DNA from: Betaproteobacteria bacterium
GTDB lineage: Bacteria > Pseudomonadota > Gammaproteobacteria > Burkholderiales > Burkholderiaceae_C
Length of the DNA: 64,000 bases
Direction of reading: 5' to 3'
Assembly (NCBI GenBank): GCA_016704535.1
Contig: JADIZZ010000004.1
Location: 248,001 to 312,000, forward strand
Made by a program: the position numbers and the translations under genes. Of this stretch, positions 25,630-37,501 are shown piece after piece (the stretch's first letter is position 1; every line of letters begins with the position of its first letter). The notes beneath the pieces are model-generated. The model ran no database searches. It had not been told where the DNA came from and saw nothing but the letters and a program-made list of their open reading frames with translations.

Positions 25630-25826
25630 TTCGGCCCGGTGCTGACGTTGGTGGGTGTCTGCTCTCTGCGCTCGACGACTTGTGCCGGTCGCGGCAGGCG
25701 GTGCCCGACGACGTCGCCGACTGTGGCGGCCTTCGCTTCGCTCAGGCTGCCCTGCGCTGCTCGCCTTGAGGGCGTGCCGCATAACTCGCTGCGCTCACTT
25801 CGTTCGCTACGCTCAGACAGGATGCG
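25630..25826 (-). repeat. Non-coding repeat, copy 1 (inverted relative to copy 2)
   Basis: The core 25778-25826 is a perfect 49-bp inverted match to 26061-26109. Similarity continues with constant spacing: CTGCCCTG near 25748-25755, CGACTG at 25718-25723, and TTCGGCCC-N5-TGACGTT at 25630-25649 each align with copy 2. There is no coding signal on either strand. Together the copies occupy a 696-nt gap between permease and ATPase genes. The 49-bp core contains a GCGCTCACTTCGTTCGC-type sequence. Confidence 0.75.
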
Positions 25827-25961
25827 GCAAGTCAGTTCACGAAGCGCGCGCGCGCCGCCCTCAAGACTGCGCTGCTCGGCGCCACACACGGCGACGCCGC
25901 CGGGCACCGCCTGCCGCTCAAGCACCGAAGGAGGCGCTCGCCGAGTGCCCGCCTGGTTCCT

Positions 25962-26030
25962 GCAAAGGGCTGTCCGGGCGGGGCGCGGCGTGCGTGTGAA
26001 GCGCCGCGGAGCGCAGGGTTCATGGCCCGC
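25962..26030 (-). repeat. Non-coding repeat, partial copy 3
   Basis: Positions 25962-25994 are a perfect 33-bp inverted match to 26168-26200 inside copy 2. A nearby GGTTCATGGCCCG (26018-26030) matches the CGGGCCATGGACC stretch of copy 2 in inverse orientation. The intervening part has been deleted relative to copy 2, so this looks like a decayed third copy between the two fuller ones. Confidence 0.6.
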
Positions 26031-26060
26031 GCGCGCAGCGCGCCTCGTGGACACTTCTGG

Positions 26061-26254
26061 CGCATCCTGTCTGAGCGTAGCGAACGAAGTGAGCGCAGCG
26101 AGTTATGCGCCGGGCCATGGACCCGAGCACCACAGGGCAGTCGGCGCGCAGCGCCGACCGCTTCAGTCGCACGCCGCGCCCCGCCCGGACAGCCCTTTGC
26201 TGTCGCCGGGCTCAACGCGCAAAAGCGGACGCTGAACGTCGGCAAAGGGCCGAA
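26061..26254 (+). repeat. Non-coding repeat, copy 2
   Basis: Inverted copy of 25630-25826. It starts with the 49-bp core 26061-26109, then CCATGGACCC-GAGCA-CAGGGCAG, CAGTCG at 26164-26169, the 33-bp GC-rich block 26168-26200 shared with copy 3, and AACGTCGGCAAAGGGCCGAA at 26235-26254. No open reading frame in it resembles a known protein. It ends 17 nt before the ATPase gene stop. Confidence 0.75.
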
Positions 26255-26271
26255 TGCAGACACACGCGCCC

Positions 26272-26949
26272 TCACGCCGCCGCCCGATTCAGGAAGGGCA
26301 AGGACAGCCGGTCGTCGAAGCGGTCGGCCAGGCGTTCGTCGTGGCTGACGAAGACCAGCGTACTGCCGGCGGCGTGGCAGGCGTGCATCAGCAGCGACAT
26401 GAAGTCGTCGCGCAGCGCGGCGTCCAGCGCCGACGTGGGCTCGTCGGCGATGACGAGTTCGGGCGCCCCGATGAGTGCCCGCGCCGCCGCCACGCGCTGC
26501 TGCTGCCCGACGCTGAGTGCATCGGCTCGGCGAGCCCACATCGGCGCCGGCAGCGCCACGCGTTCCAGCAGCGCCTGCGCGGCCTGCAGGGGCGTGCCGG
26601 CGCAACGCGACGCACGCAGCGCCGAGAAACGCGTGGGCAGCAGCACGTTGTCGAGCACCGTCAGGTAAGGCAGCAGGTTGAACTGCTGGAAGACGACGCC
26701 GACATGGTCGACACGCCGCGCGTCGCGCCGGCCAGAGGGCAGAGCCGCCCAGTCCTGCCCCAGCAGTTCGACCTGGCCCTCGCGCGCCACCAGCACACCG
26801 GCCATCAGGCCCAGCAGCGTGCTCTTGCCGCAGCCGCTGGGGCCGTACAGGAAAAGCGAGCGCCCGGCGCCCACGCGCAGTTCGGCGATGTCCAGGCAGT
26901 CGGCCAAGGTGCCCGGCCAGGCGTAGCGCACGCCTTGGAGGCTGAGCAC
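26272..26949 (-). CDS. ABC transporter ATP-binding protein (LolD/MacB type)
   Basis: A 225-residue ABC ATPase. Walker A is LYGPSGCGKSTLLGL (about 34-48), the Q loop is VFQQFNLLPYLTV, the signature is the variant LSVGQQQRVAAARAL (LSVGQ for LSGGQ), Walker B is LVIADEPTSALD and the H loop is VSHDERLAD. It pairs with the FtsX-like permease downstream but is separated from it by a 696-nt repeat-filled gap. The ZrgA-like gene lies 54 nt upstream on the same strand. Confidence 0.9.
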   Translation of the reverse strand: MLSLQGVRYAWPGTLADCLDIAELRVGAGRSLFLYGPSGCGKSTLLGLMAGVLVAREGQVELLGQDWAALPSGRRDARRVDHVGVVFQQFNLLPYLTVLDNVLLPTRFSALRASRCAGTPLQAAQALLERVALPAPMWARRADALSVGQQQRVAAARALIGAPELVIADEPTSALDAALRDDFMSLLMHACHAAGSTLVFVSHDERLADRFDDRLSLPFLNRAAA

Positions 26950-27003
26950 GTCAGGACCCGACGGGCAGCCCGGCGCGCCGGCAGCGGGGCCGCGTGCCGG
27001 GCT

Positions 27004-27543
27004 TCATCGCACGAGCGCCACGCGCGAGGTCGGACGCACCAGCGTGGCCTTCATCTGGCCCTTGGGCGAGACGAGTTGCAGGTCGATGCGCTTCATCTGC
27101 GCAAAGGCCTCGAACAGACCCACCTCGACGAAGCCGGCGCGCGCGCCCGACGTGCAGCTGAACTCGAAACGGCCCTCCAGGTCGGCATGCTCGTCCTTCG
27201 GTGCAGGTGCGGCTGCGGCCGGCGTCGGCAGGCCCAGGGCCGCGGACGTGAGCGTCACTTTCGCCAGCTTGCAGCCGGCGGCGCCGTCGATGCGGAAGAT
27301 CTTCTCGGCGTCCTTCAGCCGCGCCACGGCGGCGTCGGCCTGCTGGCGTTCGGCGTCGCTGCGCGGGGCGCGTTCGAAGCCCAGCAGGTTGTCCAGCGGG
27401 GTGTCGAGGTAGAGCGTCACGCGATTGGGTTCCACAGCCACGTCGAGCCGCGCCACGCCGTGCTGGTGGGCCGGGCCGGCCTGGGCTGGCAGCACGGCTG
27501 CAGTCAGGGCAGCAAACAGCAGACGGTGGATCGGCGACTTCAT
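27004..27543 (-). CDS. ZrgA-like DUF2796 periplasmic protein
   Basis: A 179-residue secreted protein of the DUF2796 family, which includes ZrgA, a periplasmic zinc-binding component described in Vibrio cholerae. The signal peptide runs to about residue 23 (LLFAALTAAVLPAQAG), followed by HQHGVARLDVAVE, LYLDTPLDNLLGFERAP, and a central linker KDEHADLEGRFEFSC with few His. The His-rich tract of the Vibrio protein is much reduced here, so zinc affinity may differ. ATG 27543 is preferred over an extension to 27606. It heads the minus-strand operon of ATPase, permease and DUF3299 genes and is divergent from the 5'-nucleotidase gene. No clear Zur palindrome was seen in the 155-nt divergent interval. 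Confidence 0.82.
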   Translation of the reverse strand: MKSPIHRLLFAALTAAVLPAQAGPAHQHGVARLDVAVEPNRVTLYLDTPLDNLLGFERAPRSDAERQQADAAVARLKDAEKIFRIDGAAGCKLAKVTLTSAALGLPTPAAAAPAPKDEHADLEGRFEFSCTSGARAGFVEVGLFEAFAQMKRIDLQLVSPKGQMKATLVRPTSRVALVR

Positions 27544-27698
27544 CGGGGCTCCGGGCGACCAGCAGACAACGTCCTTGATTGTGCCGCGGGCCAGTGCGTC
27601 CCCCAACCCCGGTGCGACCAGCCGAAGCGCGATGGGCGCGCATTCCGGGCGGGCCTGCTGGCTGGCCCGGGCGCACGCGGCGTAGCATGTGCAGCACC

Positions 27699-28604
27699 AT
27701 GCCCAGCACCCTGGACGGCCGCCTCGTCGTGGCCATTTCCTCGCGCGCCCTGTTCGACTTCGAAGAGGAGAACCGCGTCTTCGAGGCTGGCGACGACCGC
27801 GCCTACATGCAGCTGCAGTTGCAGCGCGTGGAACAGCCGGCGCGACCGGGCGTGGCCTTCTCGCTCGTCAACAAGCTGCTGGCCTTCAACGGCGACACCG
27901 CGCAGCGCCAGCGCGTCGAGGTGGTGATCCTGTCGCGCAATGACCCCGTCTCGGGCATGCGCGTGTTTCGCTCGGCTCAGCATTTCGGGCTGCCCATCGA
28001 GCGTGGCGTGTTCACGCGCGGTGAGTCGCCGTGGCGCTACCTGCGGCCGCTGGCGGCCAACCTCTTTCTCAGCACCAACGAGGCCGACGTGCGCCAGGCG
28101 CTGGCTGCAGGCGTGCCGGCGGCGCGCGTCTACCCCGACAGCGCGCGCGCCAGCGCCGCCCACCCCGACGAGGTGCGCATCGCCTTCGACGGCGATGCCG
28201 TGCTCTTCTCCGACGAGGCCGAACGCGTCTACCAGGCGCAGGGCCTGGACGCCTTCCAGAGCCACGAACGTGACCGCGCCGGCACGCCATTGGCCCCAGG
28301 GCCCTTCAAGCCGCTGCTTGAAGCCCTGCACCGCCTGCAGCGCGAGCCGGTGGCCGGCATGCGGCTGCGTACGGCGCTGGTGACGGCACGCAGCGCTCCG
28401 GCCCATGAACGCGCCATACGCACGCTGATGGCCTGGCAGATCGACGTCGACGAGGCCATGTTCCTCGGCGGCCTGCCCAAGGGCAGCTTCCTGCGCGAGT
28501 TCGAGCCCGACTTCTTCTTCGACGACCAGACCGGCCACATCGAGAACGCCTCGCTGCACGTGCCGGCGGGGCACGTGGCCTCGGGCGTCAGCAACGACCT
28601 TTGA
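27699..28604 (+). CDS. Cytosolic 5'-nucleotidase (cN-I type)
   Basis: A 301-residue protein of the 5'-nucleotidase family PF06189, related to animal cytosolic 5'-nucleotidase I, which hydrolyses nucleoside monophosphates. Characteristic segments are VVAISSRALFDFEEEN near the start, VEVVILSRNDPVSGMRVF, FTRGESPWRYLRPL with FLSTNEADVRQAL, and the acidic motif VRIAFDGDAVLFSDEAE (the DGD pair binds metal). ATG 27699 (MPSTLDG) is preferred; ATG 27687 is in frame four codons upstream. It is convergent with nuoN and divergent from the ZrgA-like gene, so it is probably monocistronic. Confidence 0.88.
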   Translation: MPSTLDGRLVVAISSRALFDFEEENRVFEAGDDRAYMQLQLQRVEQPARPGVAFSLVNKLLAFNGDTAQRQRVEVVILSRNDPVSGMRVFRSAQHFGLPIERGVFTRGESPWRYLRPLAANLFLSTNEADVRQALAAGVPAARVYPDSARASAAHPDEVRIAFDGDAVLFSDEAERVYQAQGLDAFQSHERDRAGTPLAPGPFKPLLEALHRLQREPVAGMRLRTALVTARSAPAHERAIRTLMAWQIDVDEAMFLGGLPKGSFLREFEPDFFFDDQTGHIENASLHVPAGHVASGVSNDL

Positions 28605-28628
28605 ACACGCCGCGGCGCGCGCCCAGAC

Positions 28629-30049
28629 CTAAAGCCGCGACAGCACCCAGCCCGGGAACACGGCCACGGCGAGCGTGGCCGCCAGGCAGGCGCCGCTGGC
28701 CACGCCGGCCCAGCGCCGAGCCGTGGCCGTGTCGCCTGTGGGCAGCGCGCGGGTGTCGGGCGACATGAACATGAACTGGATCACCCGCAGGTAGAAGTAG
28801 ATGCCCAGGTAACTGCCCACCAGGCCGAGCACGGCCCAGCCGGGGTGGCCAGCAGCGATGACGTTCTTGAAGATCAAGAACTTGCCGACGAAACCTGGGA
28901 AAGGCGGGATGCCGGCCAACGAGAGCATGGCGATGCCGATCATCAGCGCCGCGAAAGGCGAGCGGTGGAACAGGCCCTTCAGGTGCTCGAGCCGGTCGCG
29001 CTGTCCGTCGTCGTCGGCCGGTGGCAGCGCGGCGAAGGCCAGCAGGTTCAGCACTCCATAGGCCAGCAGGTAGAAGGTGACGGCCTGCAGCCGCCCTTCG
29101 GGTGCACCGAGCAAGGCGTAGAACAGGTAGCCGGCATGGGCGATGGAACTGTAGGCCAGCATGCGCCGCAGGCTGGGTTGCCTCATCGCCGCCAGGTTGC
29201 CCCATACGATGGACAGCAGCGGCAGCACGGCCACCAGCTCGAACATCGGCGTGCTCAGCTTGGCGCTGCCGAACAGCCGCACCACGGCCAGCAGCGCCGC
29301 GGCCTTGACGATGACGGCCATGAAGCCCGTGACCGGCACGCTGGCGGCCTCGTAGGCGTCGGGCGCCCAGGCATGGAAGGGCACGACTGCGGCCTTCATG
29401 AAGAAGGACACCACCACCAGCACGGCGGCCGCCTGGGCCATCGTGCTGCCAGAGCCCAGGGCCTGCGTGAAGGCGGCGATGGCCATCGAACCGGTGGCAC
29501 CGTAGATCAACGACACGCCCATCAGGAAGGTGGCCGACGCGGTGCCGCCCAGCACCAGGTACTTCAGCGCCGCCTCGGCACTCTGCGGCCGCCGGTAGGC
29601 CAGCAGTACCAGCGTGTAGACGGGTATGGACAGGATCTCCAGGCCGAGGAACAGCGTGAGGAAGCTGTCGGCCGACTGCATCAGGCAGGCGCCATACAGC
29701 GACGACAGCAGCAGCAGCGCGAACTCGCTGCCGGGGCCGGTCTCGTGCGCGGCGGTGGCCGGGCCGAAGTCGCCGCGCGACATCAGCAGAACGGGCAGCG
29801 CCAGGGCCAGCACCAGGGCCTTGGCCAGCAGCGTGGCAGGGTTGACCGAGAAGTGGCCCGCGAAGGGCGCGGCGCTGTAGCCCTGCACGGCCAGCACCAG
29901 GGCCACCAGCGCGGCCGCGCCGGTGCAGGCCAGCGCCAGCGGCAGCGCGGCGTTGCGGCCACGGCCCAGCACGTCCAGGACGAGCAGCAGCACCATGCCC
30001 AGCAGCACCAGGTGCTCGGGCAGCATGGCGAGGAAGAAGCCCGGCGCGT

Positions 30050-30053
<4 letters not shown>
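28629..30053 (-). CDS. nuoN: NADH-quinone oxidoreductase subunit N
   Basis: A 474-residue antiporter-like proton-pumping subunit with about 14 helices. It has MLPEHLVLLGMVLLL at the start, ALLLLSSLYGACLMQSADSFLTLFLGLE, the conserved pump residues in VVSFFMKAAVVPFHAWAPDAYE, and MLAYSSIAHAGYLFYALLG. It is last in the 14-gene operon; its ATG overlaps the nuoM stop by 4 nt. Converges with the 5'-nucleotidase with 24 nt between and no terminator hairpin visible. Confidence 0.95.
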
Positions 30054-31601
<1,548 letters not shown>

Positions 31602-31609
<8 letters not shown>

Positions 31610-33494
31610 GGCGCCAGCTCCACAGCAGCGCGCCCACGGTGCCTATGAGCACCAGCCCTGCATACCACTGCAGTTGCCCCGTCTGCACCCGGCCCAGCAG
31701 CGCGGCGCTGCGCTGGCCCAGAGCGGCCAGGCCGTCCAGCGTGCCGTCGAGCAGCTTGCGGTCGCCCAGGCGCAGGAAGACCACCTCGGACAGCCACACC
31801 AGCGGCCGGCCGATCACGCGCTCGTACAGTTCGTCGACGAAGTACTTGCCCGACAGCCAGCGGTGCATGCCGGCGAAACGTTCGCGCAGCGCTTTCGCGC
31901 GCCCGGGCGGGCCGCCATACAGGAAGGCCGCGCCGGCCAGGCCGATCAGCGCCAGCACCACCGACCCCACCACCAGGGGCATCTCGAAGTGGTGCAGGTG
32001 TGGGTCCACCCGCGGCAGGGGCAGCATCGGCTCCAGGAAGTGCGGCACGCCGAAGAAGCCGCCCACGGCCGACAGGCTGGCCAGCAGCAGCAGCACGCCG
32101 GTCATCGACCACGGGCTTTCGTGCACGTGGTGTTCGACCTCGGGGCTCATGCGCGACGTGCCCAGGAAGGTGAGCCAGAGCAGGCGGAACATGTAGAAGG
32201 CGGTCATCAGCGCCGTCAGCGAAGCCACCGCCCACAGCAGCACGTGCCCGCCGCGGGTGCTGGCGAAGGCGAACCAGAGGATCTCGTCCTTGCTGAAGAA
32301 GCCCGCCAGCGGCGGCAGGCCGGCGATGGCGACCGTGGCGATGGCGAAGGTGATGAAGGTGATGGGGATGCGCTGGGCCAGGCCGCCCATCTTGCGCACG
32401 TCCTGCTCGCCGCCCAGGGCGTGGATCACGCTGCCGGCACCGAGGAAGAGGCAGGCCTTGAAGAAGGCGTGCGTGACGACGTGGAAGATGGCCACGCCGT
32501 AGGCGCCCACGCCCAGCGCCAGGAACATGAAGCCCAGCTGCGAGACGGTGGAATAGGCCAGCACCTTCTTGATGTCGGTCTGCACCAGGGCGATGGTCGC
32601 GGCGAAGAAGGCGGTGGCCACACCGACCACGGCAATCACCGCCGAGGCGTCGGGGGCGTGCAGGTAGATGCCCGACATGCGCGCCACCAGGTAGACGCCC
32701 GCCGTGACCATCGTGGCGGCATGGATCAGCGCCGATACCGGCGTCGGGCCGGCCATCGCGTCGGGCAACCACACGTGCAGCGGAATCTGAGCCGACTTGC
32801 CGGTGGCGCCGATGAAGAGCATCAGCCCCACCAGGTTGGCCGCCACCGCCGGCGCCGCGCTGCCGGTGAAAGCGTAGGCGACGTTGATGCGGTCCATGTC
32901 CAGCGTGCCCAGCGCCTGGAAGAGCAGGAACATGCCGAGCAGGAAACCTGCGTCGCCGATGCGGTTGACGACGAAGGCCTTCTTGCCGGCGCGCGAATTG
33001 GCCAGGTCGTCGAACCAGAAACCGATGAGCAGGTAGCTGGCCAGGCCCACGCCTTCCCAGCCCACGAACAGCACCAGCAGCGAGCGCCCCAGCACCAGCA
33101 GCAGCATGAAGAAGAGGAAGAGGTTCAGGTAGGCGAAGAAGCGCCCGAAGCTCTTGTCGTGGGCCATGTAGCCCACCGAATAGATGTGGATGACGCTGCC
33201 CACACCGGTGACCACCAGCGCCATCACGGCGGTGAGGCGGTCGAAGTAGAAGGCGATCTCGAAGACGTGGTCGCCGATGAGCGCCCAGCGGTAGGCGACT
33301 TCGATGATGGGCGCGTAGCCGGCCGCCTGCAGCGCCAGCAGCGTCTTGACGACGAGGGCGAAGCTCAGCAGCGGCAGGCCGCAGCCCACGGCGATGACGA
33401 AGGGCTTGCCGACGACGTTGCCTCCCAGGCGCGTGGCCAGCACCCCGTTGAGCAGGAAGCCCAGCAGTGGCAGCAGCACGATGGCGGTGAGCAT
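31602..33494 (-). CDS. nuoL: NADH-quinone oxidoreductase subunit L
   Basis: A 630-residue antiporter-like subunit, the distal proton pump with the long lateral helix. Visible motifs are VTGVGSVIHIYSVGYM, FVGWEGVGLASYLLIGFW (pump Glu), GKSAQIPLHVWLPDAMAGPTP (pump Lys) and LAYSTVSQLGFMFLALG, then GLPPLAGFFSKDEIL. The C-terminal region (about 530-630) ends in a final helix LVLIGTVGALLWSW. It is 7 nt after nuoK. Confidence 0.95.
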
Positions 33495-33501
33495 GGTCGC
33501 T

Positions 33502-33804
33502 TCAGCCCTTCAGGTCGTCGTAGGCGTCGAGGTGCAGGGTGCGCTTGTCGCGTACCAGCAGCAGCACGATGGGAATGGCCAGCGCGATCTCGGCCGTGGC
33601 CACCACGAACACCAGGAACACCAGCACGGCGCCCACGGTGGTGCCGGCCTGCTGCGCGAAGGTCACGAGACTGAGGTTGACGCCATTGAGCATGAGCTCC
33701 ATGCACATCAGCATCACCAGCATGTTGCGGCGCACGATGACGCCCAGCAGCCCCAGGCTGAAGAGCAGCACGGCCAGCCCGAGCAGCAGTTGGGTCCTAT
33801 CCAT
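33502..33804 (-). CDS. nuoK: NADH-quinone oxidoreductase subunit K
   Basis: A 100-residue three-helix subunit homologous to the MrpC antiporter protein. The conserved glutamates lie in MCMELMLNGVNLSLV and VATAEIALAIPIVLLL, and the first helix is LLLGLAVLLFSLGLLGVI. The ATG at 33804 overlaps the nuoJ stop. Normal size and sequence for the proton path of the membrane arm. Confidence 0.95.
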   Translation of the reverse strand: MDRTQLLLGLAVLLFSLGLLGVIVRRNMLVMLMCMELMLNGVNLSLVTFAQQAGTTVGAVLVFLVFVVATAEIALAIPIVLLLVRDKRTLHLDAYDDLKG

Positions 33805-34336
33805 GGGGCGCCTTCCCGGCCGAACGGCGGCTGACGCGGATGACGGCCAGCGCGGCCACCACCGCGGCCACCAGCAGCACCGAGGTCAGCTCGAAGTGCA
33901 GCCAGTACTCGTTCAGGAAGCTCGCCGCGAACTGGCTGATTCCGAACGAGCCCCCAGCCGAGGTGGGCGGAGCCGAAGGCAGACCGCGCCAGAGGCTGAT
34001 GCCCATCGCTCCCACCAGCAGCGCAAAACCCACCAGGCCCGGCCACAGCAGCTTCGAATACACCGCGCCCAGGGCTTCACGCACCTCCAGCAGCATGATC
34101 ACGTAGACCATGAAGACCATCACCGCGCCGACGTAGATCAGCACCTGGAAGGCCGCGATGAAGTGCACGCCCAGCAGGCCGTAGACGCCGCCCAGGAAGA
34201 TCATGGTGGAGATCAGCGCCACCGCCACGCGCATGGGCTGGCGCAGGAAGATCATCAGCGAGGCGCTGACGGCCGCGGACAGGCTGAACACGACGATCAG
34301 GAAGCCGTCCAGGTGCTGCAGCAGGTTCTCGATCAT
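33797..34336 (-). CDS. nuoJ: NADH-quinone oxidoreductase subunit J
   Basis: A 179-residue five-helix membrane subunit. The pi-bulge helix region FIAAFQVLIYVGAVMVFMVYVIMLLE (about 55-80) is the family hallmark and moves during coupling. A hydrophilic tail RVSRRSAGKAPHG ends the protein. The ATG at 34336 overlaps the nuoI stop (ATGA); the longer opening to 34777 is a different-frame run through nuoI. Confidence 0.93.
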   Translation of the reverse strand: MIENLLQHLDGFLIVVFSLSAAVSASLMIFLRQPMRVAVALISTMIFLGGVYGLLGVHFIAAFQVLIYVGAVMVFMVYVIMLLEVREALGAVYSKLLWPGLVGFALLVGAMGISLWRGLPSAPPTSAGGSFGISQFAASFLNEYWLHFELTSVLLVAAVVAALAVIRVSRRSAGKAPHG

Positions 34337-34905
34337 GTGCTGCCCCCTGGTGGCTTCACCGGCCCGGGCGGGTAGGGTTTGGCGACGTCGCTCTGCGGCT
34401 GCCAGCTCAGCATTTCGTCCAGCGTCAGCCACATCTGGTGGCGGTCGTCGGAGGGCAGACCGGGCACTTCCTTGGCCATGCGGATGGCGTCCTCGGGGCA
34501 GGCTTCCACGCACAGGCCGCAGAAGACGCAGCGCGAATAGTCGATCTCGAAGCGCACCGGGAACTTCGGGTGCGCAGCGTCGGTCTCGTCGAAACCGGCC
34601 TCGATCTCGATGACCTTGGCCGGGCACACCGTGGCGCACAGGTTGCAGGCGATGCACTGCGGCTTGCCGTCGGGGCGCTGCGTGAGCACATGCTTGCCAC
34701 GGTTGCGCGGCGCAAAGTCCCAGCGTGTCTCCTCGGGGTAGTAGGTGGTCAGTGCCCCCTTCTTGCCGGTGACCCACTTCGTCATGTTGCGCAGGAAGAT
34801 GGTGCTGGTGAGCGCCATGCCACGCAGGATCTCGGGCAGGTAGGCGGCCTCGTAGCCCGTCATCGTGGGCTCGTTCCAGTAGGTCTTGCGCTTGTAAGGC
34901 GTCAC
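34333..34905 (-). CDS. nuoI: NADH-quinone oxidoreductase subunit I, divergent type
   Basis: The 2x[4Fe-4S] ferredoxin subunit carrying clusters N6a/N6b. The two motifs are CIACNLCATVCPAKVIEIEAG and CVFCGLCVEACPEDAIRMA, about 40 residues apart. An amphipathic start YLPEILRGMALTSTIFLRNM attaches it to the membrane arm. Typical Burkholderiales NuoI reads [21 protein letters not shown], so this is a different lineage. The start is uncertain. GTG 34905 overlaps the nuoH stop (GTGA) with AGGGGG upstream and gives 190 residues; ATG 34863 (MTGYEAAYLPE) gives 176. Confidence 0.9.
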   Translation of the reverse strand: MTPYKRKTYWNEPTMTGYEAAYLPEILRGMALTSTIFLRNMTKWVTGKKGALTTYYPEETRWDFAPRNRGKHVLTQRPDGKPQCIACNLCATVCPAKVIEIEAGFDETDAAHPKFPVRFEIDYSRCVFCGLCVEACPEDAIRMAKEVPGLPSDDRHQMWLTLDEMLSWQPQSDVAKPYPPGPVKPPGGST

Positions 34906-36049
34906 AGCTGCAGGCCCCCTTTGTGCGACCACACCAGGATGGCGGTGAGGGTCAGGTTGGCCAGTGCCAGCGGCAGCAGGAACTTCCAGGCGAACTTGAG
35001 CACCTGGTCGTAGCGGAAGCGAGGCAGCGTCCAGCGGATGAGGATCTGGAAGCTGCACATCAGCATCACCTTGACCAGGAAGGTGACGAGCTGCGTGACC
35101 ACCACCGCGCCGTGGCTCATCTCGATGACGAAGCCGCCAGGGAAGCTGAAGCCCCTGTCGTTCATGAAGGGTAGGTTGTAGCCACCGAGGAAGAGCGTGA
35201 CGAAGAGCGCGCTGACGATCGCGATCTCGATGAACTCGGCGAACATGAACAGGCCCATCTTCATCGCGCTGTACTCGGTGTAGAAACCGGCGATGAGCTC
35301 GCTCTCCGCTTCGGGCAGGTCGAAGGGAATGCGCTTGTTCTCGGCGATGGCCGCGGTGAGGAAGAGCACGGCCGCGAAAGGCTGCAGCACCACGCCCCAG
35401 GCCGGCAGCACGCCGAGCACCACGCCCGACTGCTGGCGGACCATGGCGCCCAGGTCCACCGTGCCGAAGATGAGGATGAGGCCCAGCACGGTGAGGCCCA
35501 TCACCAGCTCGTAGCTGATCATCTGCGAACCAGCGCGCAGGCCACCCAGCAGCGAGAACTTGTTGGCCGAGGCCCAGCCCGCCAGCATGGCGCCGATGAT
35601 GCTGAGGCTGCTGAAGGCGAAGACGATGAGCAGGCCGGCGTCCAGCCGCGCGATCTGCATCGGGTAGGTGCGGCCGCCGAACCACTCGGCCAGGCCCGGG
35701 AACAGGCGGCCAGGGTCGAGCAGGCCGCCGAAAGGCACCACGCCGAAGACCAGAAGCACCGGCGTGAACACCACCCACGGCGCCACCGCGTAGGCATACC
35801 AGTCGTAGGTGCGCGGCTTGAAGTCTTCCTTGGTCAGCAGCTTGATGCCGTCGGCAATGCCGTGGAACAGGCCGAACCACACCAGCTTGATCTGCGTCCA
35901 CGGCAGGCGGATGTAGGCGCGGTTGGCGCCGATGCGGTCTTGCATCACCGCCGACTGCTTGCGCTCGACCCAGGTCAGCAGCGTGCCGAAAGTCATCAGC
36001 ATGCCGATGGCATAGACGATGAACACGACAGAGACGACGAGGTCCTGCG

Positions 36050-36053
<4 letters not shown>
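34902..36053 (-). CDS. nuoH: NADH-quinone oxidoreductase subunit H
   Basis: A 383-residue eight-helix subunit that forms the quinone chamber with NuoB and NuoD. Hallmarks are the N-terminal WVERKQSAVMQDRIGANRAYI, the first-helix quinone entrance region, and AENKRIPFDLPEAESELIAGF with its chain of glutamates. The C-terminus LRIPRF-like stretch here reads WTLPRFRYDQVLKFAWK. The ATG overlaps the nuoG stop by 4 nt. Confidence 0.95.

Positions 36054-37493
<1,440 letters not shown>

Positions 37494-37501
<8 letters not shown>

Noticed and set aside
25778..26109. Resemblance of GCATAAC/GTTATGC ends in the repeats to integron attC sites
   Set aside because: The core does not fit the RYYYAAC/GTTRRRY consensus, no integrase or cassette gene is nearby, and the spacing is wrong.
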